Shown: positions 27,830-36,779 of the stretch, piece after piece | Layout: each line of letters opens with the position of its first letter | How positions within the stretch are numbered: position 1 is the stretch's first letter | Source: Candidatus Omnitrophota bacterium | GTDB taxonomy: Bacteria > Omnitrophota > Gorgyraeia > Gygaellales > UBA12090 | DNA length: 39,594 nt | Direction of reading: 5' to 3' | Assembly: GCA_023247895.1 (NCBI GenBank) | Contig: JAHFFP010000002.1 | Location: 1-39,594, forward strand | Notes under the pieces: model-generated | Databases searched by the model: none | What the model saw: the letters and a program-made list of their open reading frames with translations, nothing else | Told to the model about the DNA's origin: nothing | Program-made: the position numbers and the translations under genes

Positions 27830-28705
27830 TTATAATAATCCGTACTCCTTTAACGCCTTCTTCAGCTTCTCCGCATTATCTGCTGCCATCTCGCACATGG
27901 GAAGACGTAAAGATGGTTCACACAACTTAAGTAACCCCATTGCGGTCTTTACTGGTATAGGATTAGTCTCAATAAACATTGCCTTAATTAGGGGCAATAG
28001 CTTATAATGCAGGCTTTGAGCCTTTTTTAAATCTCCCTTTTCAAATGCCTCAATCATATTCGCGACATCTCTAGGCACAATATTAGCAACTACTGAAATT
28101 ACCCCTGTCCCGCCTATTGCTAAAACAGGCAAGGTAAGTGAGTCATCTCCAGAAATAAGGGCAAACTCAGGAGGACAAATTGCTTTTATCCGAGACATCT
28201 GCTCTAACGAGCCAGATGCCTCCTTGACCCCTACGATATTTTTGCAGTCACTTGCTAATTTCGCTATTGTTTCAGGCTCAATATTAACTCCCGTGCGCGA
28301 GGCAATATTATAAAGAATCACCGGTATCTCCGCGCACTCACTTACCGCCTTAAAATGCAGGTATAAGCCACGTTGAGTGGGCCGGTTATAATAAGGCGCG
28401 ACATGCAAGGAGGCATCGGCTCCGGACTTCGCAGCCTGTTTGGTTAACATAACCGCTTCTTCAGTTGAGTTTGAACCGGTTCCGGCAATCACCGGAATTC
28501 TTTTTTCAGCTGCTTCTATCACCACCTCGATTACCCGCTCATGCTCAGCCCAAGATAAGGTTGCCGACTCACCCGTTGTCCCGCAAGGTACAATTGCCGA
28601 AGTCTTGTTTTTGATATGGAACTCAACTAAGCTCCTTAACCTCTTTTCATCCACTTTACCATTTAGAAACGGCGTAACAATTGCCACCATTGAGCCTTTA
28701 AACAT
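27830..28705 (-). CDS. dapA: 4-hydroxy-tetrahydrodipicolinate synthase
   Basis: GSMVAIVTPFLNGKVDEKRLRSLVEFHI, PCGTTGESATLSWAEH, VIAGTGSNSTEEAVMLTKQA, PYYNRPTQRGLYLHF, VILYNIASRTGVNI, VGVKEASG. Confidence 0.97.
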   Translation of the reverse strand: MFKGSMVAIVTPFLNGKVDEKRLRSLVEFHIKNKTSAIVPCGTTGESATLSWAEHERVIEVVIEAAEKRIPVIAGTGSNSTEEAVMLTKQAAKSGADASLHVAPYYNRPTQRGLYLHFKAVSECAEIPVILYNIASRTGVNIEPETIAKLASDCKNIVGVKEASGSLEQMSRIKAICPPEFALISGDDSLTLPVLAIGGTGVISVVANIVPRDVANMIEAFEKGDLKKAQSLHYKLLPLIKAMFIETNPIPVKTAMGLLKLCEPSLRLPMCEMAADNAEKLKKALKEYGLL

Positions 28706-29573
28706 AGTACTCTCCCCCGTAGACTATTCTTGCCTTTCCCTCAAGCCATACATTACTTACTTCATTATTTTCTCTCTTAAAATAAACTTTTAGGGTTTCT
28801 CCCCCCCTGGTTATCACATTTATTTTCTGCCGTGGACTGTGGACTTGCGCCGTAGGCGCATCCCTGCCCGTCCGGCAGGCGGGCGCCTGCGCAGGAGTTG
28901 ACTGCTGACTATACGCTATGGCCGAAGCTGCCGCTCCTGTGCCGCAGGCAAGGGTTTCATCCTCAACCCCGCGCTCATAGGTACGCACCTTAATAGTATC
29001 ATTACTAATGATTTCAACAAAATCCACATTTGTTCCCGCAGGGGCAAAACCTTCGTAGTAGCGGATTTCCCTTCCTATGGATGAAACATCAATCTCTTCA
29101 ATTCCTTCCACAAAAATAACCGCATGAGGAACACCGGTATTTATAGAATGTATCTTCATTTCTCGATCGTTTATCTTTATCGGCACTCCCGCTTGATAAT
29201 CTCTTGGCTCAGTCAACTTAATCCGCACATTATTGCCTGCAACCCTTCCCTCAATTATCCCCGCCCCAGTCTCTAAACTTATCTTTGAGCGTCGAGCGTT
29301 GACCGTCGAGCGTCGGCTATAATACAACGCCAGACACCTTGCCCCATTGCCGCACATCTGGGCCTCAGAGCCATCGGCATTAAAAATACGCATCCTTATA
29401 TCGGCAATCTTAGATTTCTCTAGGAAAAGCAACCCATCCGCCCCGGCTCCGAATTTGCGGTCACATATCCTTTTAGCGAAATTCGGTAAACGGCAAGCGG
29501 TAAACGGTACACGGTTTATAATTATAAAGTCATTTCCAGAAGCTACTACTTTTGTAAATTCTATCTTTCTCAT
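28698..29573 (-). CDS. dapF: Diaminopimelate epimerase with repeat-derived loop insertions
   Basis: FTKVVASGNDFIII, FGAGADGLLFLE, MRIFNADGSEAQMCGNGARCLA, NTGVPHAVIFVE, GTNVDFVEI, VRTYERGVEDETLACGTGAAASAIA. Start trimmed to MRKIEF (ATG at 29571-29573). Confidence 0.94.
   Translation of the reverse strand: MRKIEFTKVVASGNDFIIINRVPFTACRLPNFAKRICDRKFGAGADGLLFLEKSKIADIRMRIFNADGSEAQMCGNGARCLALYYSRRSTVNARRSKISLETGAGIIEGRVAGNNVRIKLTEPRDYQAGVPIKINDREMKIHSINTGVPHAVIFVEGIEEIDVSSIGREIRYYEGFAPAGTNVDFVEIISNDTIKVRTYERGVEDETLACGTGAAASAIAYSQQSTPAQAPACRTGRDAPTAQVHSPRQKINVITRGGETLKVYFKRENNEVSNVWLEGKARIVYGGEYYV
28863..28883. repeat. Short GC-rich palindromic element copy, in frame in dapF
   Basis: cctgcccgtccggcaggcggg, imperfect palindrome; translated as CRTGR in the dapF frame. 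Confidence 0.7.
29287..29321. repeat. Heptanucleotide tandem repeat in frame in dapF
   Basis: gagcgtc|gagcgtt|gaccgtc|gagcgtc|ggctata, translated as SRRSTVNARRS. Confidence 0.75.
29484..29518. repeat. Heptanucleotide tandem repeat in frame in dapF
   Basis: cggtaaa|cggcaag|cggtaaa|cggtaca|cggttta, translated as NRVPFTACRLP. Confidence 0.78.
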
Positions 29574-29771
29574 CTTATTACCCTTCCACACCTGTGCGGT
29601 GTGGAAATAACACCCCAGTGCTTGCGTTAACTTAATCCCTCATAGTCGCGGAAGTTAACTCCGCACTTCCCTGCAGGCGCGAGGGGGGGGGCAATCTCCC
29701 CCGCACCCCCTTACTGCACTATCTAACCTAATAAAACTTAATGTAACAGTGCACTAGGGGAGTAAAAAAGG

Positions 29772-31058
29772 TTATTTTAAAAACTCAAGGATTACGTCCT
29801 TACGCACCAAATCCACATAGCTATCGCGCTTACGCACAGTATAAAATTTATTCCCTTTAACCATAATCTCCATAGGCCTGAGACGGCAATTATAGTTTGA
29901 AGCCATAGAAAACCCGTATGCGCCAGCGCTCATTATCGCCAAGAACTCGCCTTCAATTACTTTAGGCAAAATCCTGTCTTTAGCGAAAAAGTCTCCGGAT
30001 TCGCATATTGGGCCGACAACGTCGTATTGCGCATTGCCTGCCTTGCCGGCAGGCAGGCGTTTTGCGTTTTGCGTTTTATACTCTAAAGGTAAAATTTCAT
30101 GATAAGCGCCATATAAGGATGGGCGAATCAAATCATTCATCCCGGCATCCACAATAACGAAATTCTTTAATGGGGTTTTCTTTACATAAAGTATCTTGGC
30201 AACTAATATACCGGCATTGCCCACAATAAACCTTCCGGGCTCTAAAATAACCTTCAAACCTGTATTTTTAAGAATCGGTAAAACTTTTTTAGCGAACTCA
30301 TCCGCAGTCTGAGGTTTTTCTTCGCTATAAATAATTCCCAAACCTCCGCCGATGTTAAGATATTCAATCCTGATTGCTTCTTTCCTTAATCTTTCGATAA
30401 ACCCCACTATTCTTCTCAACGCAAGGACATACGGCTGTGAATCAATGATCTGAGAGCCGATATGCATATGCAGCCCGTTGAATTGTACATGGCTTAACTT
30501 ACCTCTATTTTGAAGGATTCCGTACGCCGTATCAAAATCAATGCCGAATTTATTGGTAAGCTTTCCGGTCGTAATATAGCTATGTGTCTTAGGCTCCACA
30601 TCAGGATTTATCCTGAGAGCAACTGAGGCAATAACCCCTAAGTCACACGCTACCTTATTTATCAACTCAAGCTCAGGGAGTGACTCAACATTAAAAAATA
30701 GTATTTGTTTGGCAATTGCCTGACGGATTTCCTCTTCGGTCTTTCCCACTGAGGCGTAGACTATTTTCTTTGGATCACAGCCTACAAGAAGCGCCTTATA
30801 CAATTCTCCCCCTGAGACAATATCTAATCCTGAACCTGCCTTTACCAGGGTACGGCAGATACTAAGATTCGAATTTGCTTTCATTGAGTAGCAGATAAGC
30901 GGCTTTATCGGGCTAAAAGCCTTTTGCAATTTGCGAAAATGCCCTAAAAGCGTATTATAGCTATAAAGGTAAAAAGGCGTCGCCACCTTCTTAGCGATAT
31001 TAGAAATATTTACCGCTTCACAATAAAGCTGTTTATTTTTATATTTAAAGTCATGCAT
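29772..31058 (-). CDS. lysA: Diaminopimelate decarboxylase with in-frame palindrome/heptad insertion
   Basis: TPFYLYSYNTL, ICYSMKANSNLSICRTLVKAGSGLDIVSGGELYKAL, GLHMHIGSQI, YLNIGGGLGI, LEPGRFIVGNAG, VDAGMNDLIRPSLYGAYHEI, VVGPICESGDFFAKDR. Confidence 0.97.
   Translation of the reverse strand: MHDFKYKNKQLYCEAVNISNIAKKVATPFYLYSYNTLLGHFRKLQKAFSPIKPLICYSMKANSNLSICRTLVKAGSGLDIVSGGELYKALLVGCDPKKIVYASVGKTEEEIRQAIAKQILFFNVESLPELELINKVACDLGVIASVALRINPDVEPKTHSYITTGKLTNKFGIDFDTAYGILQNRGKLSHVQFNGLHMHIGSQIIDSQPYVLALRRIVGFIERLRKEAIRIEYLNIGGGLGIIYSEEKPQTADEFAKKVLPILKNTGLKVILEPGRFIVGNAGILVAKILYVKKTPLKNFVIVDAGMNDLIRPSLYGAYHEILPLEYKTQNAKRLPAGKAGNAQYDVVGPICESGDFFAKDRILPKVIEGEFLAIMSAGAYGFSMASNYNCRLRPMEIMVKGNKFYTVRKRDSYVDLVRKDVILEFLK
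30037..30077. repeat. GC-rich palindrome plus three perfect GCGTTTT heptads, in frame in lysA
   Basis: cctgccttgccggcaggcagg (30037-30057) directly followed by gcgtttt x3 (30057-30077); protein segment KTQNAKRLPAGKAGNAQ. Confidence 0.85.
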
Positions 31059-31059
31059 T

Positions 31060-32427
31060 TTATCTGGGAATTATCCTTTTCAATGTCTTTTTAGATTTAA
31101 CTGAATATTCCGCATTCATTACTTTTTGTATTATGGTTTTATTAAGAGCGTGATGATACTGTTTTAATTCTTCATCCTTCATTTCTTTTATCTTCTTATT
31201 TTTATCAAAAACGTCTCTTACTAATTTTCCAACGATGGTATGCGCCTCCTTAAACGGTACCCCTTGATAAACTAAGAATTCGGCCAAATCCGTTGCGTAG
31301 AGGGTTTCATCTTCTAAAGCCTTTTCAATTACTTCGGTATTTAACTTTATTCCTTTAATAAACTTAGACAGTACCTTTAACTCCAACCCAACCACTTCCA
31401 CAGAAGAAAATAGCGGCTCTTTATCCAACTGCATATCACGATTATATGTTAACGGCAAACCTTTCATCGTAGTTAAAAGGGACATTAAATTCCCGTACAC
31501 TTTACCAGTGTTACCTCTTACTAACTCCAGGAAATCCGGGTTTTTCTTATGCGGCATCAGGCTGCTTCCGGTGCAAAACTCTTCGGGTAAATCTATAAAG
31601 TTAAATTCCTTTGTTGAATAAAGAATAAAATCTTCCGCCAACCTCGATAAGTGCATCTGAATAATGGATAGAATACTTAAAAACTCAATGACAAAATCCC
31701 TATCACTTACATTATCAAGCGGATTTTCTGTTGGTTTTATCTTATTAATCTTATTGCTGTCTTTTAGATAAGATAATTCCTTTATTGCTTTATTATAATT
31801 CTCTCTTGACAAGGAAGTGCCCGTCAAGGCTCCAGCTCCAACGTAAATAGACAGACTGTCAATAAATCTCACGAGCCTATCTAAGTCTCTTCGAAACATA
31901 GCACTAAAAGCATGGATATAATAAACAAACTCTACCACCTGAGCTCTTTGAGTATGCGTATACCCTATAAATTTCTGCCCAATAAAAGGAACCGCAATAA
32001 ACGACAGTAAACTTTTGTTAAAAACATTTAGAGATAGTGCGATATCTAAAGCTTTTTCTACGCAATAAAATCGCCCATCAAAAACTATTTGGTCATTTCT
32101 CGACCTTAGCGTGTGAAGTTTTAAAGCAAGCGCACCAACTTTTTCTTCAATCCTATTTTGTATATCAGTATGAATATCCTCAGAGTGAAAATTGGGTTTA
32201 AATTCACCCTTTTTTATTTCCTTTAGAATTTCTTTTAGGGAAGAAGATAATTTCTTCTCTTCGCCATTCTTCAAAATTCCGGCATTTTTCAATGCCGCTA
32301 TATGAAGCAAGGAATGTATAATATCATACTCAGCTAGCTTATAATCGTAGTGGATAGACTTCTGGAATTCAAAGAAATCCTTATCAATTTCCTTTTTGAA
32401 CCTCCCACCCCAAAGTTTTTTCGTCAT
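31060..32427 (-). CDS. argH: Argininosuccinate lyase
   Basis: KKLWGGRFKKEIDKDFFEFQKSIHYDYKLAEYDI, HTLRSRNDQ, GYTHTQRAQ, GSSLMPHKKNPDFLELVRG. Confidence 0.97.
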   Translation of the reverse strand: MTKKLWGGRFKKEIDKDFFEFQKSIHYDYKLAEYDIIHSLLHIAALKNAGILKNGEEKKLSSSLKEILKEIKKGEFKPNFHSEDIHTDIQNRIEEKVGALALKLHTLRSRNDQIVFDGRFYCVEKALDIALSLNVFNKSLLSFIAVPFIGQKFIGYTHTQRAQVVEFVYYIHAFSAMFRRDLDRLVRFIDSLSIYVGAGALTGTSLSRENYNKAIKELSYLKDSNKINKIKPTENPLDNVSDRDFVIEFLSILSIIQMHLSRLAEDFILYSTKEFNFIDLPEEFCTGSSLMPHKKNPDFLELVRGNTGKVYGNLMSLLTTMKGLPLTYNRDMQLDKEPLFSSVEVVGLELKVLSKFIKGIKLNTEVIEKALEDETLYATDLAEFLVYQGVPFKEAHTIVGKLVRDVFDKNKKIKEMKDEELKQYHHALNKTIIQKVMNAEYSVKSKKTLKRIIPR

Positions 32428-32440
32428 TTTTTCCTTCTTA

Positions 32441-32475
32441 CTATAGCCTATTGACTATTGACTATTGACTATTTT
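32441..32475. repeat. Heptanucleotide tandem repeat, argG-argH intergenic
   Basis: ctatagc|ctattga|ctattga|ctattga|ctatttt. Confidence 0.85.
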
Positions 32476-32530
32476 TTCCCCACCCCGCACTCTAAAATAC
32501 CAGGGGGGGGGTCCCGCCCCAGAATTAGAA

Positions 32531-33703
32531 CTACGGGCGGGAAAACGGCATCCCAAATATCCGTATAAACCCTTCAGATAACTTCTGATCAAAGATATCG
32601 CCTTTGGAATAGGTGGCTAACTTTTCCTGATACAGAGAATATGGCGATTTTCTGCCTACCACGGTACAATTACCTTTATAAAGTTTAAGCCTCACAACGC
32701 CGCTTACGGTTTCTTGCGTCTTTTCAATAAATTTATCCAAGGCTCTCCGCAGCTTTGAATACCAAAGACCGTAGTAGATAAGCTCAGCATACTTAAGCGA
32801 TATCCCTGCTTTATAATGCGCTAATTCCCTATCCAATACCAATGCCTCTAACTCTTTATGAGCGGTATAGAGGATAGTTCCGGCAGGGGCTTCGTAAATC
32901 TCCCTCGACTTAATACCCACCAACCTATTCTCAATCATATCGCTTCTACCTATCCCGTGGATAGAGCCTAAATTACACAATTTGTCTATAAGCTCAAGGA
33001 CTCCATAGCTCTTGCCATTTATTTTCTTGGGGATTCCTTTTTCCAATTCTATTTCAAGGTACACCGGCTTACCAGGCGCTTCTTCAGGTGAATTAGTCCA
33101 TTGATAACAATCTTTCGGAGGCTCTGTCCAAGGATTCTCCAGGACCCCGGATTCGATAGAAACTCCCCATAAATTCTTATCTAAGCTATATGGCTTTTTC
33201 TTGGTAACATCGATAGGGATTTTTTTCTTAAGGGCATATTCTATCTCTTCTTCCCTTGATTTAAACTCCCAAACTCTTACCGGCGCAATAATCTCTAATT
33301 TCGAATCAAGTATCTGCGCGGTAACCTCAAAGCGCACCTGGTCATTGCCTTTTCCGGTACAGCCATGAGCAATTGCAGAAGCCTTTTCCTTATGTGCTAC
33401 TTCTACCAAATACTTGGCAATCAAAGGCCTGCCTAGGGCGGTCGCCAAAAGATACTTCCCCTCATATATGGCATGTGCCTTGAGCGCAGGGAAAATAAAA
33501 TCATCCGCAAATTCCTTACGCAAGTCTTTAATATAAACTTTAGATGCCCCGCCTGACAGACCCCGTTTTTCTATTCGCTCAAAATCCTCACCCTGGCCTA
33601 AATCCGCAATAAAACAAATAACCTCATGCCCCTTATCCTTAAGCCACTGCACCGCGCAAGAAGTATCTAAACCACCGGAATATGCTAAAATAACTTTCTT
33701 CAT
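32531..33703 (-). CDS. argG: Argininosuccinate synthase
   Basis: VILAYSGGLDTSCAVQWL, AHGCTGKGNDQVRFE, APVRVWEFKSREEEIEYA, GRSDMIENRLVGIKSREIYEAPAGTIL. Confidence 0.97.
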   Translation of the reverse strand: MKKVILAYSGGLDTSCAVQWLKDKGHEVICFIADLGQGEDFERIEKRGLSGGASKVYIKDLRKEFADDFIFPALKAHAIYEGKYLLATALGRPLIAKYLVEVAHKEKASAIAHGCTGKGNDQVRFEVTAQILDSKLEIIAPVRVWEFKSREEEIEYALKKKIPIDVTKKKPYSLDKNLWGVSIESGVLENPWTEPPKDCYQWTNSPEEAPGKPVYLEIELEKGIPKKINGKSYGVLELIDKLCNLGSIHGIGRSDMIENRLVGIKSREIYEAPAGTILYTAHKELEALVLDRELAHYKAGISLKYAELIYYGLWYSKLRRALDKFIEKTQETVSGVVRLKLYKGNCTVVGRKSPYSLYQEKLATYSKGDIFDQKLSEGFIRIFGMPFSRP

Positions 33704-33722
33704 AAAATAATGCTCCTACATT

Positions 33723-33786
33723 TTACGTTTACCGCAAGACCGCCTACCGCAACGGGTAACGGCAGGCGGTCTTGCGGTAAACGTAA
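33723..33786. repeat. 23-bp perfect inverted repeat in the argF-argG intergenic region
   Basis: ttacgtttaccgcaagaccgcct (33723-33745) / aggcggtcttgcggtaaacgtaa (33764-33786), 18-nt loop. Confidence 0.92.
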
Positions 33787-33791
33787 CTTAT

Positions 33792-34706
33792 TTATTTTAA
33801 CAACTGAATGAGAATCGCCTTCTGCACATGCAGCCTGTTTTCTGCCTGGTCAAAAACGATAGAATTTCCTGAATCTACCACTTCATCGGTTATTTCTTCA
33901 CCCCGGTGCGCCGGCAAACAATGCATTATCAAACAACCATTTTTAGCTAATGATACCAGTTTTTTATTCACTTGAAAACTCTCAAATATTTTCTTACGCA
34001 CCATGGCTTCTTTTTCCTGGCCCATACTAGTCCACACATCCGTATAAATTATATCCGCATTTTTAGAGGCTTCAGCCGCGCTATAATACAAATTCATCTT
34101 GGCGCCGGAAATAGCGGCAAATTCCTTTGCTTTTTTAACCACATCTTTATTTGGCTCATATTTCTTAGGGGTAGCAACACTTATATTCACGCCAAGCTTA
34201 GATGCGCAATACAAAAGAGAATGGGTCACATTATTTCCATCTCCCACATACGCTAAAGTAACCCCTTTCAACCTGCCTAACTTTTCTTGTATCGTATATA
34301 AATCTGCTAACCCCTGGCAAGGATGTGAAAGGTCTGAAAGCCCGTTAATTACAGGAACATCCGCGTATTTTGCCAATTCAACGACATTTGTATGCTCAAA
34401 GGTACGCAGCACTATCCCATCGACATAACGAGAGAGGGTCTTTGCTACATCCTTAATTGCCTCCCGCACCCCTAAATTAATCTCATCAGGCGCCAAATAA
34501 ATACTCAAGCCTCCTAATTGAAACATTCCCACAGAAAAAGATACTCGCGTGCGGTTCGAGGGCTTCTGAAAAATAAGCGCTAATGTTTTCCCCTTAAGCG
34601 CCTGCGAATACTTAAGCTTATCTTTCTTTAAGGCATCGGTAAGCGTAAAAATATCCTCTATTTCTTTGACGCTTAAATCTTTGATTGAAATCAAATCCTT
34701 TTTCAT
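33792..34706 (-). CDS. argF: Ornithine carbamoyltransferase
   Basis: FQKPSNRTRVSFSVGMFQLGG, HPCQGLADLYTI, YVGDGNNVTHSLL, DVWTSMGQE, MHCLPAHRGEEI. Confidence 0.96.
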   Translation of the reverse strand: MKKDLISIKDLSVKEIEDIFTLTDALKKDKLKYSQALKGKTLALIFQKPSNRTRVSFSVGMFQLGGLSIYLAPDEINLGVREAIKDVAKTLSRYVDGIVLRTFEHTNVVELAKYADVPVINGLSDLSHPCQGLADLYTIQEKLGRLKGVTLAYVGDGNNVTHSLLYCASKLGVNISVATPKKYEPNKDVVKKAKEFAAISGAKMNLYYSAAEASKNADIIYTDVWTSMGQEKEAMVRKKIFESFQVNKKLVSLAKNGCLIMHCLPAHRGEEITDEVVDSGNSIVFDQAENRLHVQKAILIQLLK

Positions 34707-35890
34707 CCTCTGGCCACTTTATTTAATACCCTCTCTAATATTCCCACTGCCTTATCAACCTGCTTCCGAGTAACATTCAATGCCGGCATAAGGCGCAGGA
34801 CGTTCTCTTGGGTACAATTAATCAATAATCCCTCTTTTATACATTCCTCAATTATTGCCTTTCCCGGCATAATAAGTTCTATCCCAATCATTAAGCCCAA
34901 GCCTCTGGCCTCTTTTATTACTGCATATTTTTTGGCTAAGCCGGATAATTTCTCTTTTAAATATTCACCCATTTTTTGGGTATTGGCTAATAGTTTTTCT
35001 TTTTGAATTGCCCGAAATACCGCTAACGCCGTTTTAGAAACTAACGGGCTCCCCCCAAAAGTCGAGGCGTGTTTACCCGCAGTCAAAATATCTGCAACCT
35101 CTTGTCTTGCTACCATCGCGCCAATAGGCAAACCTCCACCTAGGCTCTTAGCCAACGTTATAATATCCGGGGTAATTCCATAGTGCTCATAAGCAAACAT
35201 CTTTCCGGTGCGGCCTATGCCGGTCTGCACCTCATCCGCAATCAAAAGCAGCTTCTTCTCATCACAGAGTACGCGCAGTGCTAACACAAAATCCTTATCG
35301 GCAACATTAATCCCGCCTTCACCTTGCACGAATTCGATAATTATTCCAACCGTTTTATCAGTTACAGCTTTTTTCACCGCCTCAAGGTCATTAAACGCAA
35401 CAGTCCTAAACCCCTCAGGCAAGGGCTTGAAATCTTCCTGATATTTCACCTGGCCGGTCATAGTCAAGGCAGCTAGCGTGCGTCCGTGGAAAGAATTGGT
35501 AAAAGAAATTATTTCGTATCTGCCCTTGCCATAGGCTCTGGCAAGCTTTACCGCGGCCTCGTTGGCCTCGGCTCCGGAATTGGCAAAGAAAACCTTGCCG
35601 TTCTTAAAAGACCAAAAAATTATCTCCTTAGCTAACTTTGCTTGTTGCGCTGATAAATAGTTATTCGGAAGATGAATAAGTTTATCTATCTGGTCCCGGG
35701 CTGCCGAGACGACATCGGGATGACAATGGCCAAGGGAACTCACTCCCCATCCCGGGAAAAAATCAAGATATTGTTTACCGTCAATATCAATAAGCTTCAT
35801 GCCTTTACCTTTGACAAAAATCAAAGGTTGCCGCGTATACGTCGGCATGATATAATCTTGATAGGCTTGGAATACTTCTGCTTTCTTCAT
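34703..35890 (-). CDS. argD: Acetylornithine aminotransferase
   Basis: YLDFFPGWGVSSLGHCHP, FFANSGAEANEAAVKLARAYG, FHGRTLAALTMTGQ, LIADEVQTGIGRTGKMFAYEHYGI, HASTFGGSPL. Confidence 0.95.
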   Translation of the reverse strand: MKKAEVFQAYQDYIMPTYTRQPLIFVKGKGMKLIDIDGKQYLDFFPGWGVSSLGHCHPDVVSAARDQIDKLIHLPNNYLSAQQAKLAKEIIFWSFKNGKVFFANSGAEANEAAVKLARAYGKGRYEIISFTNSFHGRTLAALTMTGQVKYQEDFKPLPEGFRTVAFNDLEAVKKAVTDKTVGIIIEFVQGEGGINVADKDFVLALRVLCDEKKLLLIADEVQTGIGRTGKMFAYEHYGITPDIITLAKSLGGGLPIGAMVARQEVADILTAGKHASTFGGSPLVSKTALAVFRAIQKEKLLANTQKMGEYLKEKLSGLAKKYAVIKEARGLGLMIGIELIMPGKAIIEECIKEGLLINCTQENVLRLMPALNVTRKQVDKAVGILERVLNKVARG

Positions 35891-35905
35891 AAGATACTCA
35901 TTCCC

Positions 35906-36763
35906 TTATTTCACGATTTCCGTCCCTACCCCTTCTTTGGTGAAAATCTCTAAAAGAAGCCCATGGGAAATACGGGCATCTATCATATGTGTTTTCCTCA
36001 CCCCACCCTCAAGCGCAGCAATGCACGCCTTTACCTTAGGGATCATCCCTTCCTGCACTACTGCCTCTTTAATTAAACCTCTTGCCTCATCGATGGTCAA
36101 TGTGGAAAGAAAAGATGATACATCTGCCATAGAACGCATTATTCCCTTAACATTTGTTAAGACTACCAGCTTTTCTGCTTGAAGGCTGGAAGCCACCCTT
36201 GCCGCAGCATCATCGGCATTAATATTATACGCTTTCGCGTCTTTTCCCCTTCCCATAGGGCAGATAACGCAAATCGTATAATCCCTTGTCTGGCTAAGTA
36301 TCGGCTTGGTTTCAATCTCCTCAACTTCACCCACAAGCCCCAAATCAAGGCTGCCTTCAAGCTTTTTATGGGCAAGAATAACGCTTTTATCTCTTCCCGA
36401 GAAGCCAACGGCCTTGCCGCCTAATTCCTGTATTTCAGAAACAATCATTTGGTTAAGGCTCACTAACTCTTCCTCAACAATTGCCAGCGTCTTTTCATCA
36501 GTCACCCGCATGCCATTGATAAACTCGGTCTTTAACCCTTCTGACTTCATCCGCTCAGAAATATTTGGGCCACCGCCATGCACCAATACCGGACAAAGTC
36601 CCATATAGCTTAAAAAGACAATATCCTCTAAAACTGCTTTTCTTATTTTATCATCCCCCAAGATACTTCCCCCGTATTTAATGACCATAATTTTACGGTG
36701 GAATTCTTTGATATAAGGCAATGCCTCAATCAACACCTCTGCTTTTCTAATCGCTTCTTCCAT
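35906..36763 (-). CDS. argB: Acetylglutamate kinase
   Basis: MVIKYGGSILGD, DIVFLSYMGLCPVLVHGGGPNIS, FINGMRVTDEKTL, YNINADDAAARVASSLQAEKLVVLTNVKGI. Confidence 0.96.
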   Translation of the reverse strand: MEEAIRKAEVLIEALPYIKEFHRKIMVIKYGGSILGDDKIRKAVLEDIVFLSYMGLCPVLVHGGGPNISERMKSEGLKTEFINGMRVTDEKTLAIVEEELVSLNQMIVSEIQELGGKAVGFSGRDKSVILAHKKLEGSLDLGLVGEVEEIETKPILSQTRDYTICVICPMGRGKDAKAYNINADDAAARVASSLQAEKLVVLTNVKGIMRSMADVSSFLSTLTIDEARGLIKEAVVQEGMIPKVKACIAALEGGVRKTHMIDARISHGLLLEIFTKEGVGTEIVK

Positions 36764-36779
36764 CTATCCTCGCTTCGCT

